Shown piece after piece: positions 33,728 to 42,200 of a DNA stretch of 64,000 bases. The position numbers and the translations under genes are program-made. Below the pieces are notes generated by a model, which saw nothing but the letters and a program-made list of their open reading frames with translations, had not been told where the DNA came from and searched no databases. The stretch comes from Halodesulfovibrio sp. MK-HDV (GTDB taxonomy: Bacteria > Desulfobacterota > Desulfovibrionia > Desulfovibrionales > Desulfovibrionaceae). Each line of letters opens with the position of its first letter. Position 1 is the stretch's first letter. The DNA is taken from the NCBI RefSeq assembly GCF_009914765.1, contig NZ_WYDS01000007.1, forward strand, positions 62,001-126,000. The letters run 5' to 3'.

Positions 33728-34885
33728 ATGCTAAATAAATTGTCAATTAGCCACGTATCATCAGGATTAGCCGCTATCCTTGTAGGATATACCTGTTCAG
33801 TTGTACTTGTAATTGAGGCGGCCATGGGAGCAGGAGCAACACCTGTTCAGGTTGGTAGCTGGCTTTTTGCAATCGGTATTGCCTCTGGGCTTACCACCAT
33901 CATATTTTCACTCCGCTACAAAGTGCCTGTGCTCACGGCGTGGTCTACCCCCGGCGCAGCATTGCTTGCAAGTAGTGTTGCCGGATTTTCACTATCTGAA
34001 ACTATTGGCGCATGTATTGTCACAGCCCTGCTCATCATTCTTACAGGTGCCACAAAGTCCATCTCCACATTTATTCAAAAAATTCCTACATCGCTTACGA
34101 CTGCCATGCTTGCAGGAATTCTTATCCCGTTCGGCATCAAAACGTTCACCCCTTGGCAGAGCACACCTGTACTCTTTGGCTGCATGCTTGCGGCATACCT
34201 TATAGGCAAACGATTCTATCCTCGATACACAATGCTGCTTCTCATTCTCGTAGGCGGCTTTGTAGCGTACGTCCAAGGATCTCTTCCATTGGGAGACAGT
34301 CCACTTTCCATCACCGGCCCTGTATTCATGAGTCCGACGTGGAGCGTTGCTTCGGTTGTAAGTTTAAGTCTTCCACTTTTTCTCGTAACCATGGTATCTC
34401 AGAATATTCCAGGGATCGTCATGATTCAAAGTCATAACTATTCCGTTCCGTTTCCAAAAATTTTGCTAGGCACAGGATTTATGAACCTGCTGACAGCGCC
34501 GTTCGGTGGATTTACTTGTAACCTTGCGGCTATTTCTGCTGGAATTTGCATGGGTGAGGAAGCTGATCCAGATCCAAAAAAAAGATATCTGGCATCAACA
34601 AGTGCGGGGGTTTTCTATATTCTTGCGGGTCTCTTCAGCACCAGCCTTGTCGCACTCTTTGTTGCTATGCCTAAAGAGCTTACTCAAATGCTGGCAGGAT
34701 TCGCCCTACTGGGGATTATCCAGAGAAGCCTTTACCTTGCCATGGATGACGAAAAAACACGTGAAGGAGCGCTTATTACGTTGCTAATAACTGCCTCAGG
34801 AATCACATTCATCGGCATCAACGCACCAGTATGGGGTCTGCTCGCAGGGTACATCACCAACCGCTTCTTTAATCCAACCACGTAA
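33728..34885 (+). CDS. benE: BenE family transporter (benzoate/proton symporter-like)
   Basis: 385 aa with about 10-12 membrane helices. Family marks are the TAWSTPGAALLA segment near residue 75 and the repeat in the second half (APFGGFTCNLAAISAGICMG, LAGFALLGIIQRSL). BenE/YdcO proteins carry benzoate or related aromatic acids, but specificity here is unproven and no benzoate-degradation genes are adjacent. AAAGGA precedes the ATG. A long-loop terminator follows. Confidence 0.9.
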   Translation: MLNKLSISHVSSGLAAILVGYTCSVVLVIEAAMGAGATPVQVGSWLFAIGIASGLTTIIFSLRYKVPVLTAWSTPGAALLASSVAGFSLSETIGACIVTALLIILTGATKSISTFIQKIPTSLTTAMLAGILIPFGIKTFTPWQSTPVLFGCMLAAYLIGKRFYPRYTMLLLILVGGFVAYVQGSLPLGDSPLSITGPVFMSPTWSVASVVSLSLPLFLVTMVSQNIPGIVMIQSHNYSVPFPKILLGTGFMNLLTAPFGGFTCNLAAISAGICMGEEADPDPKKRYLASTSAGVFYILAGLFSTSLVALFVAMPKELTQMLAGFALLGIIQRSLYLAMDDEKTREGALITLLITASGITFIGINAPVWGLLAGYITNRFFNPTT

Positions 34886-34929
34886 CAACTAAATTTCATC
34901 AGCTACGATTTGCTACGTAGCCCCATAAT

Positions 34930-34979
34930 GCCCCTGTACGACACTGCGATAGTCCCATCCTGCGTACAGGGGCTTTTTT
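34930..34979 (+). terminator. Terminator after benE
   Basis: GCCCCTGTACG/CGTACAGGGGC (34930-34940, 34963-34973) with a 22-base loop, then TTTTTT. Confidence 0.8.
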
Positions 34980-35050
34980 GTTCTTAGCATATGGAAAACC
35001 TTTTTCAAAAAAAGCACTATGAATCGTCGCGAATTCACTGCGTATAAAAA

Positions 35051-35073
35051 AAAGCAGCTAACAAAGCTGCTTT
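35051..35073 (-). terminator. Terminator at the end of the T6SS cassette array
   Basis: AAAGCAGCT/AGCTGCTTT with A- and T-runs; related to AGCAGC...GCTGCT hairpins after the other PAAR copies. Confidence 0.78.
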
Positions 35074-35106
35074 TTAAACACAAAATTTTACTTAACCCAA
35101 ATATGT

Positions 35107-35392
35107 TTACCCAATAGTTACCGTACCACCGCCAACGAGGGCTCCTCCACAATTGACAGAGTCGCTAGAGCGTGCTGCGGGTTTTCCATCAAAGAAGACT
35201 GTACCGGACACCTGCCGCAATGGAACGTCCGTGTTTGGGTGAATTAGGCTTGTCATGTGGCTCCAGAGGGTCTCCAACTCGCGCTGCTGGCTTTCCATCA
35301 ATCGTTACCGTTGGAGAAGCGGCAATAATGGGTGTTGGCGGATAGCCATTATGATCTGTTCCTATGTCATTCAGTTTTGCTGCGTTGCCCAT
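35107..35392 (-). pseudogene. PAAR gene copy 1, frameshifted
   Basis: Near-identical in sequence to the three intact copies up to HGRSIAAG. Then one extra C (GGACACCTG instead of GGAACCTG, near 35208) shifts the frame; the C-terminal half (SGTVFFDGKPAARS...GTVTIG) continues in another frame. No functional PAAR spike tip would be made unless the shift is bypassed. Confidence 0.85.
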
Positions 35393-35406
35393 GGGTGTCT
35401 CCTTTT

Positions 35407-36348
35407 CTATCTGGCCACAACGAGTTTGCCGTCTATGAGTGAAAAATAGCAGTTGTAGTAGTATACCTCTCCATCTGGTCGCCTGTAATTAAGTGGAGGC
35501 AATTTATCTTGATCGGCAAGCCTTGCCAACCTGCCGCCTTTATAGAGCTTTAGTTTATAGTCGCTCCAATTTGTTGTGGGCACACTAGAGACACCCTTGG
35601 AAAATTCATCTGGAAAATCTGTGGTTTCAAAATAAAATTCAGGATCTAGGAGATCTGCCACTGCTAGTTCTTGCATGGCTAGCCAGACTGTTTTTTTAAA
35701 AGAGTCGTAGTCATTGTTTTTGAACATTAAACCCAGCTTTATATAGGCGTCCTGCAATTTCGCATAAGTTTTAGGAGAGTCTTGCAGAGAGGTTGCCTTC
35801 GTCCAAGCCCATTCTGGAAGATTCTGTAGTGTGATTTCGCGAGTCATCAGGAAGTCTAAACCTTCTTTGGTTTGATACCCGCCTTCTGTAATATGGGTAG
35901 TTCTATGTTTTTTGGGATATTCTTTAGATGTTTTGCTAGTGGGATAGCCTTTTGGATCAACAGTAGCTGAAATACTTGTCAATTCAAGTTGTTCATCTGG
36001 AAAGTTTGCTGTGAGTTTAATGTCACAAGAGGTTTTTTTATCATATTTAAACGGTGAGAAAAAAAGACCAATTTCGTTTTTGCCATTTTCTAAAAGTGCT
36101 GAGGCTAGGATGCTTGTTTTGACTGTTCCGGACTCATGAGCAAAGTTGTTAAAGACAGGAATTCCATTAACAGTAGCTTCACAAAAGGCTGAGTAACTTT
36201 GTATTTCTAAGAGATATTTGACTGTAACCATCTCCGGTGTGACTTTGCTGGCTACTGTTTCCATCTGATACTCTTTTGGATCTGTCTTACAGCTTACAAG
36301 AAAAAACAATGTAACTAGCAATAATACAATCTTCCCAGTTTTTTTCAT
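35407..36348 (-). CDS. Lipoprotein A, immunity-like paralogue of the T6SS array
   Basis: 313 aa. Signal II with lipobox LVSC (mature Cys near residue 20), so attached to the inner or outer membrane facing the periplasm. The N-terminal beta-rich half (CEATVNGIPVFNNF, ENGKNEIGLFFSPF) and the C-terminal end (YYYNCYFSLIDGKLVVAR) are shared with lipoproteins B and C and, more distantly, with the proteins at 40251 and 41297. Repetition behind a vgrG-effector unit suggests T6SS immunity proteins. It lies 14 bp upstream of PAAR copy 1 in transcription order. Part of a repeated unit of about 1.6 kb. Confidence 0.82.
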   Translation of the reverse strand: MKKTGKIVLLLVTLFFLVSCKTDPKEYQMETVASKVTPEMVTVKYLLEIQSYSAFCEATVNGIPVFNNFAHESGTVKTSILASALLENGKNEIGLFFSPFKYDKKTSCDIKLTANFPDEQLELTSISATVDPKGYPTSKTSKEYPKKHRTTHITEGGYQTKEGLDFLMTREITLQNLPEWAWTKATSLQDSPKTYAKLQDAYIKLGLMFKNNDYDSFKKTVWLAMQELAVADLLDPEFYFETTDFPDEFSKGVSSVPTTNWSDYKLKLYKGGRLARLADQDKLPPLNYRRPDGEVYYYNCYFSLIDGKLVVAR

Positions 36349-36367
36349 TCTACGTGCCTCCTAAACA

Positions 36368-36622
36368 CTATAAAGCCAGCAGGCGATTCGGGTCATTCCA
36401 ATACTCTTTATCAAAAGTTACTGGAGTTGAGTTAGGTAAAAAATGTACTCGACACTGTGGAAATACTTTATAGATTTGCCATCGCACATTTTTTGTGGTG
36501 CTAAATTCCGATATTTTTTTTGCCCACCTACATTTCGTTTTCTTCCTAACTTTTTAGGCTTGGCAACTTTTTTTATTACCCGCCATGGCTCCATCCACCT
36601 TTAAATTTACCTCAGCCCTCAT
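36368..36622 (-). pseudogene. Small ORF copy A, frameshifted
   Basis: DNA nearly identical to 39596-39850, but one extra T in a T-run near 36570 and one fewer near 36545 break the frame after MAGNK. See the entry at 39596. Confidence 0.6.
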
Positions 36623-36677
36623 CTCTTTATAGAATAAAACTAATCCTAACAGCCTATTTTATAGGGCTAATAAAAAA

Positions 36678-36697
36678 AGCAGCCTTTGCTAGCTGCT
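36678..36697 (-). terminator. Terminator after PAAR copy 2
   Basis: AGCAGC/GCTGCT with an eight-base loop; a U-run follows in the minus-strand RNA. The same hairpin occurs at 38294-38313 and 39906-39925. Confidence 0.7.
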
Positions 36698-36719
36698 CTT
36701 TTAAGACATAAAATTTTAC

Positions 36720-37004
36720 TTATCCAATGGTCACCGTCCCACCGCCGACTAGGACACCGCCGCAATTGACAGGGTCTCCGGACCGTGTGGCGGGTTTTCC
36801 ATCAAAGAAAACCGTGCCGGAACCTGCCGCAATGGCACGCCCGTGCTTGGGTGAATTAGGCTTATCATGAGGCTCCAAAGGATCTCCCACTCGAGCTGCT
36901 GGCTTTCCATCAATAGTTATCGTTGGAGAAGCCGCAATAATGGGTGTAGGTGGATAGCCATCATGGTCTGTTCCTATGTCATTCAGCTTTGCTGCATTTC
37001 CCAT
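36720..37004 (-). CDS. PAAR-domain protein copy 2
   Basis: 94 aa. PAAR proteins sharpen the VgrG spike of the type VI secretion system. Four P-A/x-A/T-R-x-G-D-type turns are visible (IDGKPAARVGDPLEPH, FDGKPATRSGDPVNCGG), with His and Cys suited to bind zinc at the tip. GGAGACTCC precedes the ATG. Almost identical to copies 3 and 4. No C-terminal toxin domain. Confidence 0.92.
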   Translation of the reverse strand: MGNAAKLNDIGTDHDGYPPTPIIAASPTITIDGKPAARVGDPLEPHDKPNSPKHGRAIAAGSGTVFFDGKPATRSGDPVNCGGVLVGGGTVTIG

Positions 37005-37019
37005 GGGAGTCTCCTTTTA

Positions 37020-37962
37020 CTATCTGGTCACAACGAGTTTGCCGTCTATAAGTGAAAAATAGCAGTTGTAGAAATACACCTCTCCATCTCGCCGTCTGTA
37101 ATCAAGAGGGGGTGCTCCATATTTATCGACAAGTCGTGCCAGTTTACCGTCTTTATAAAGTTTCAGCTTATAGTCGCTCCAGTTAGGTAGAGGTGCTCCA
37201 GAAACTCCTTTTGAAAACTCGTCTGGAAAGTCTGTCGTTTTAAAATAAAATTCAGGACCTAGAAGATCTGCAACAGCACGTTCTTGCATGGCTAACCATA
37301 CTGTTTTTTTAAATGATTCATAATCATTGTTCTTAAACATTAAGCCCATTTTTATGTAGGCGTCTTGCAGTCTGCTATATGTTCTAGCAGAATCAGGTAG
37401 TGGGGTTGCTTTTGTCCATGTCCATTCCGGAAGATTTTGTAATGTTATTTCACGAGTCATAAGAAAATCTAGCTCATCCTCCGTTTGATACCCACCCTCC
37501 TCTACATTAAGAGTTTTTATATCTTTGAGGATATTCTTTAGATGTTATACTAGTTGGATATCCTTTTTGGTCGACAGTGGCAGTAATACTTGTCAATTCA
37601 ATTGAGTCATCTGGAAAGTTGGCTGTAAGTGTAATGTCGCAAGATGTTTTTTTATCATATGTAAAAGGAGAAAAGAGAAGACCAATTTCATTTTTACCAT
37701 TTTCTAAAAATGCTGAAACCAAGATACTTGTTTTGACTGTGCCGGAATCAAATGAAAAATTGTCAAATACGGGAATTCCATTGACAGTTGCTTCGCAATA
37801 ACCAGCATGTGTTTGAATCGACAATATATATTTGGCAGTCACCATATCCGGGGTAATAGTCGGAGCTATTGTTTCCATCTGATACTCTTTTGAATCTGTC
37901 TTACAGCTTACAAGAAAAAACAAAGTAACTAGCAATAATATAAGCATCCCAGTTTGTTTCAT
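37020..37962 (-). pseudogene. Lipoprotein B, frameshifted immunity-like gene
   Basis: The first 151 codons (37962-37507, lipobox LVSC) match lipoproteins A and C. One extra A in a short A-run near 37521 then gives a stop; removing it restores the frame through VEEGGYQTE into MTREITLQNLPEW...LVVTR. Likely inactive unless slippage rescues it. Confidence 0.85.
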
Positions 37963-37981
37963 TCTACGTATCTCCTAAACA

Positions 37982-38235
37982 CTATAAAGCCAGCAGGCGA
38001 TTCGGGTCATTCCAATACTCTTTATCAAAAGTTACTGGAGTTGAGTTAGGTAAAAAATGTACTCGACACTGTGGAAATACTTTATAGATTTGCCATCGCT
38101 CATTTTTTGTAGTGCTAAATTCCGATATTTTTTTTGCCCACCTGCATTTCGTTTTCTTCCTAACTTTTTAGGCTTGGCAACTTTTTTATTACCCGCCATG
38201 GCTCCATCCACCTTTAAAGTTACCTCAGCCTCCAT
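37982..38235 (-). pseudogene. Small ORF copy B, frameshifted
   Basis: One base shorter than copy C in the T-run near 38153, so the frame changes after KKLGRK and ends early at LTQLQ. See 39596. Confidence 0.6.
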
Positions 38236-38293
38236 CTCTTTATGGAATAAAACTAATTCTAACTCGCCTGCTTTATACAGGGCTAATAAAAAA

Positions 38294-38313
38294 AGCAGCC
38301 TTTGCTAGCTGCT
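38294..38313 (-). terminator. Terminator after PAAR copy 3
   Basis: AGCAGC/GCTGCT hairpin as at 36678, with a T-run on each strand. Confidence 0.7.
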
Positions 38314-38335
38314 TTTTTAAGACATAAAATTTTAC

Positions 38336-38620
38336 TTATCCAATGGTCACCGTCCCACCGCCGACTAGGACACCGCCGCAATTGACAGGGTCTCCGGATC
38401 GTGTGGCGGGTTTTCCATCAAAAAAAACTGTACCGGAACCTGCCGCAATGGCACGCCCATGCTTAGGGGAGTTAGGCTTGTCATGTGGCTCCAAAGGGTC
38501 GCCTACTCGCGCTGCTGGCTTTCCATCAATGGTTATTGTTGGAGAAGCGGCAATAATGGGTGTTGGCGGATAACCATCATGGCCTGTACCTATGTCATTC
38601 AACTTTGCTGCGTTGCCCAT
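38336..38620 (-). CDS. PAAR-domain protein copy 3
   Basis: 94 aa, differs from copy 2 by only one or two residues (GTGHDGYPP in place of GTDHDGYPP). Same ribosome site and following hairpin. It stands 14 bp after lipoprotein C. Confidence 0.92.
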   Translation of the reverse strand: MGNAAKLNDIGTGHDGYPPTPIIAASPTITIDGKPAARVGDPLEPHDKPNSPKHGRAIAAGSGTVFFDGKPATRSGDPVNCGGVLVGGGTVTIG

Positions 38621-38634
38621 GGGTGTCTCCTTTT

Positions 38635-39576
38635 CTATCTGGCCACAACGAGTTTGCCGTCTATGAGTGAAAAATAGCAGTTGTAGTAGTATACCTCTCC
38701 ATCTGGTCGTCTGTAATTAAGCGGAGGGAGATCATATTGATCGACAAGTCTTGCCAGCCTACCACCTTTATAGAGCTTTAATTTATAGTCGCTCCAATTT
38801 GTTGTGGGCACACTAGAGACACCTTTGGAGAATTCATCTGGGAAATCTGTGGTTTCAAAATAAAATTCAGGGTCTAGGAGATCTGCCACTGCTCGTTCTT
38901 GCATGGCTAGCCAGATTGCTTTTTTAAAAGAGTCGTAGTCATTGTTTTTGAACATTAACCCCAGCTTTATGTAGGCGTCCTGCAATTTCGCATAAGTTTT
39001 AGAAGAGTCTTGCAAAGAGGTTGCCTTCGTCCAAGCCCATTCTGGAAGACTCTGCAGTGTAATTTCGCGAGTCATAATGAAGTCTACTTCATTTTCTTTT
39101 AGGTACTTCCCTTCTCGCACAGGTGAAGTTTTATATTTTTGGGGGTATTCCTCAGAGGTTCTGCTGGTTGGATACCCATTTTTATCCAAACTAGCTGTAA
39201 TACCAGTTAATTCAATGGATTTATCTGGAAAATTTGCAGAAAGTTGAATTTTACAGGATGCTTCCTTATTGTTTTCAAATGGAGTGAAAAGAATACTAAT
39301 TTCATTTTTACCATTTTCTAAAAAAGCTGACGCCAAAAGGCTTGTATTAATTGTCCCAAAATCATGAGCCAAGTTATCAATTATGGGGATTCCATTAACT
39401 GTAACTTCACAAAAGGCTGAATGGGTTTCAAATGATAAAATATATTTAGCAGTCACCATATCCGGGGTAATAGTTGGAGCTACTGTTTCCATCTGATACT
39501 CTTTTGGATCTGTCTTACAGCTAACAAGAAAAAACACCGTAACTAGCAATAATAAAATCTTCCCAGTTTTTTTCAT
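38635..39576 (-). CDS. Lipoprotein C, immunity-like paralogue
   Basis: 313 aa with lipobox LVSC and the same layout as lipoprotein A. The C-terminal 140 residues are nearly identical to A, while residues about 40-150 have clearly diverged (DKSIELTGITASLDKNGYPT). Such a mosaic of conserved end and variable middle fits either recombination or selection on a partner-binding face. In order: small ORF (39596), lipoprotein, PAAR. Confidence 0.82.
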   Translation of the reverse strand: MKKTGKILLLLVTVFFLVSCKTDPKEYQMETVAPTITPDMVTAKYILSFETHSAFCEVTVNGIPIIDNLAHDFGTINTSLLASAFLENGKNEISILFTPFENNKEASCKIQLSANFPDKSIELTGITASLDKNGYPTSRTSEEYPQKYKTSPVREGKYLKENEVDFIMTREITLQSLPEWAWTKATSLQDSSKTYAKLQDAYIKLGLMFKNNDYDSFKKAIWLAMQERAVADLLDPEFYFETTDFPDEFSKGVSSVPTTNWSDYKLKLYKGGRLARLVDQYDLPPLNYRRPDGEVYYYNCYFSLIDGKLVVAR

Positions 39577-39595
39577 TCTACGTGCCTCCTAAACA

Positions 39596-39850
39596 CTATA
39601 AAGCCAGCAGGCGATTCGGGTCATTCCAATACTCTTTATCAAAAGTTACTGGAGTTGAGTTAGGTAAAAAATGTACTCGACCCTGTGGAAATACTTTATA
39701 GATTTGCCATCGCTCATTTTTTGTGGTGCTAAATTCCGATATTTTTTTTGCCCATTTGCATTTCGTTTTTCTTTCTAACTTTTTAGGCTTGGCAACTCTT
39801 TTATTACCCGCCATGGCTCCATCCACCTTTAAATTTACCTCAGCCCTCAT
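39596..39850 (-). CDS. Small basic ORF upstream of lipoprotein C, best-preserved of three copies
   Basis: 84 aa, basic (NLKVDGAMAGNKRVAKPKKL), ending WNDPNRLLAL. It is the only copy whose frame is open to the shared stop; A and B are frameshifted. It ends 19 bp before lipoprotein C. The weak ribosome site and broken siblings suggest it may be a decaying remnant, perhaps of an effector C-terminus, rather than an active gene. Not recognised. Confidence 0.4.
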   Translation of the reverse strand: MRAEVNLKVDGAMAGNKRVAKPKKLERKTKCKWAKKISEFSTTKNERWQIYKVFPQGRVHFLPNSTPVTFDKEYWNDPNRLLAL

Positions 39851-39905
39851 CTCTTTATAGAATAAAACTAATCCTAACAGCCTGCTTTATAGGGCTAATA
39901 AAAAA

Positions 39906-39925
39906 AGCAGCCTTTGCTAGCTGCT
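39906..39925 (-). terminator. Terminator after PAAR copy 4
   Basis: AGCAGC/GCTGCT hairpin as at 36678. Confidence 0.7.
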
Positions 39926-39947
39926 CTTTTAAGACATAAAATTTTAC

Positions 39948-40232
39948 TTATCCAATGGTCACCGTCCCACCGCCGACTAGGACACCGCCGCAATTGACAG
40001 GGTCTCCGGATCGTGTGGCGGGTTTTCCATCAAAGAAAACTGTACCGGAACCTGCCGCAATGGCACGCCCGTGCTTGGGTGAATTAGGCTTGTCATGTGG
40101 TTCCAAAGGATCTCCCACTCGCGCTGCAGGCTTTCCATCAATGGTTACCGTTGGAGAAGCTGCAATAATGGGTGTTGGCGGATAGCCATCATGGCCCGTA
40201 CCTATGTCATCCAGCTTTGCTGCATTACCCAT
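39948..40232 (-). CDS. PAAR-domain protein copy 4
   Basis: 94 aa, with KLDDIG where the others have KLNDIG; otherwise as copy 3. It follows the frameshifted immunity-like gene by 18 bp and is the PAAR nearest the vgrG-effector genes, so likely the ancestral one from which the lipoprotein cassettes expanded. Confidence 0.92.
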   Translation of the reverse strand: MGNAAKLDDIGTGHDGYPPTPIIAASPTVTIDGKPAARVGDPLEPHDKPNSPKHGRAIAAGSGTVFFDGKPATRSGDPVNCGGVLVGGGTVTIG

Positions 40233-40250
40233 GAGGTGTCTCCATGCTTT

Positions 40251-41253
40251 TTATCGAGCTATTACAAATTGTTGACCATCAAATCTGAAACGAGGACGAT
40301 ACCCAATATAATCAGAGTCATCACCATTTTTAATAAAATGAATAAGGGGTACACCATCACTAAAAAGCTCAACAATTTTTCTGTTAAAGGAGTAATAGTA
40401 TCGAACATTATCAAATGAAAGAGGTGCTAACGATAGTTCTGGATTTTTCAAAAGCTCTTCAAAATCTAATGATTCAAGAATGACCTCTGGAGATGTCCCA
40501 CCTGCTTCTGCACTTTCAAAGAGAAATTCATGGTGCAATTCTTTCAATTTTTTTAAAATCTTTTCGATTAAATGCATCCCAAAGCTCTTTATATGCGGAA
40601 AATAACGGTGTGCTTCGCTGTTCGGAAAGCGAGGAGGAGTACCCATCTTTTTTTGATAAAACAGGAGAGTCGACCCAGTTCCAGCGACTGTAGTCTTGTG
40701 TTATATCAAAAAACTGCTCCAAGTGATAAACAATCCGACTTGGGTCTTCTCTAAGTTGCACATTCGTTTCCTTTACAATAGATCCAAAATCTGTGTTAAA
40801 TTCTGATGTCATCTTTATTGCTTGCATTGATGAATTAAACTTAACATCATCAGTTGGGTAATAGTTAACTCCTCCAAATATTTTTGTTTCATGGGTGACA
40901 CGGTTTCTCCCTGCAAGGGAAACCTTACAAAAACTATCAGGAACAAATTGGCCGTTACCGTTAAAAGGAGCAACAAAAACGTGTAACTCATTGTTAGTAG
41001 GTCTCAAGTACTCTCCTATGGAAAGCTCCATCTGAAAAGAATCATCCGAACTATCGCTTATTATATGAACGCCATTGATTTTGACTGTCATCTTACAGTT
41101 GCTTTTTTCAATTATCAGGTCATACGATATCTTTTGTGGAGTAAATTCTTTAGCGCGTCCCATAATTGCTATTCCAATAAAAAAAGAAATAAGTAATAAG
41201 AAAACAAAATTATTTCGTGTAAATATTCTTCGTAATGTTAATTTAAATTTCAT
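40251..41253 (-). pseudogene. Membrane-anchored immunity-like gene, frameshift in an A7 run
   Basis: About 333 codons if joined. The N-terminus has one membrane helix (NNFVFLLLISFFIGIAIMG), then a domain like 41297 (VKINGVHIISD, RPTNNELHVFVAPF, FCKVSLAGRNRVTHETKIF, HYLEQFFDITQDYSRWNW). At a run of seven A near 40550 the frame must lose one base to continue as KELHHEFLFESAEAGGTSPE to FVIAR. It is either a one-base insertion or a site of transcriptional slippage. Paralogue of 41297 and of the lipoproteins. Confidence 0.8.
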
Positions 41254-41296
41254 ATCTATGTCTCATTAATTGATAATTGTATGTATTTGGTGGGGA

Positions 41297-42187
41297 TTAG
41301 CGAGAGATAATAAATTTTTCATCGACAAGCCTAAAGTGAGGTACATATGATATGTAATCCGTTTCATCGCCATTCCGAATAAAACGGATTAATCCTCCCG
41401 CATTAGTTAATGTGACAAGTTTTTTGTCCAATGAATACGAATAGCACAAATCGCTAAAAGACAACGTCCCTAACGAGAGCTCTGGATCGTTAAAAAAAGA
41501 AGAAAAACTTAAAGATTCGAAGTAATCGTTAGGTGATATTCCACTTGCTTCTGCGGATTCAACAGAAAACTCTTCATGTAGCTTTTCAAGCCAATCCAAA
41601 TCTTTTTTATTAAAGGCATTCCACAACTGCTCATAACTATCAAACAATGCTGTCCGTAATTTATACGGAAGGGGGCTACTGTCACCATTTTGCCTAGAAA
41701 GTTCCAGAGAATTAGCCCAATTCCAGACTTTGTACTCTGAATTAATATCGAACCCTTGAACCGCGATGTAGTGATTAGAATCATCATTAAAAACAATATC
41801 CGTAGCGTTTCTTGGCTTTCCAAGATGCTGATTTATTAATGGCAATTGCTTGATAGCTGTTAATGAAGCGTTACGCTGATGATCTCTAGTTGGGAAATAA
41901 TGAATTCCAGCAAATGCACTAAGCTGCTCTGTTTCAAAGCGATCTCTGGCAGCAAGTGTTACCTTACAGTAGCAAGAATCATCGACAAATTCAGTCGCTC
42001 CTTCGATGGGATACATAACTAATCGTAATACATTATTTGTTGGCTTAAGATATTCACCCACGCCTATAAGACAGTAAATAGGACCATCCTCATCACAGCG
42101 AATGACACAAAAACCATTAATATAAATTTCAAACGCAACATTATTTGTATCAACATCAATACGATAATCGAGTTTTTGTAGAGTCAT
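41297..42187 (-). CDS. Immunity-like paralogue without export signal
   Basis: 296 aa from the ATG at 42187 (TAAGGATTC overlaps the effector stop, so translation is coupled). No signal peptide or membrane helix: MTLQKLDYRIDVDTNN. It shares with its neighbours the layout EIYINGFCVIRC, LKPTNNVLRLVMYP, CYCKVTLAARDR, YFPTRDHQRNASLTAI, and the C-terminal SLSFSSFFNDPELSLGTLSF and FRLVDEKFIISR. Directly behind the candidate effector, it is the best candidate for the cognate immunity or effector-binding protein. Family unknown to me. Confidence 0.78.
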   Translation of the reverse strand: MTLQKLDYRIDVDTNNVAFEIYINGFCVIRCDEDGPIYCLIGVGEYLKPTNNVLRLVMYPIEGATEFVDDSCYCKVTLAARDRFETEQLSAFAGIHYFPTRDHQRNASLTAIKQLPLINQHLGKPRNATDIVFNDDSNHYIAVQGFDINSEYKVWNWANSLELSRQNGDSSPLPYKLRTALFDSYEQLWNAFNKKDLDWLEKLHEEFSVESAEASGISPNDYFESLSFSSFFNDPELSLGTLSFSDLCYSYSLDKKLVTLTNAGGLIRFIRNGDETDYISYVPHFRLVDEKFIISR

Positions 42188-42200
42188 CAGTCTTGAATCC

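Noticed and set aside
35051-40240. CRISPR array
   Set aside because: Repeats are about 1.6 kb with genes inside, not short repeats with spacers. No short regularly spaced array was seen anywhere in the window.
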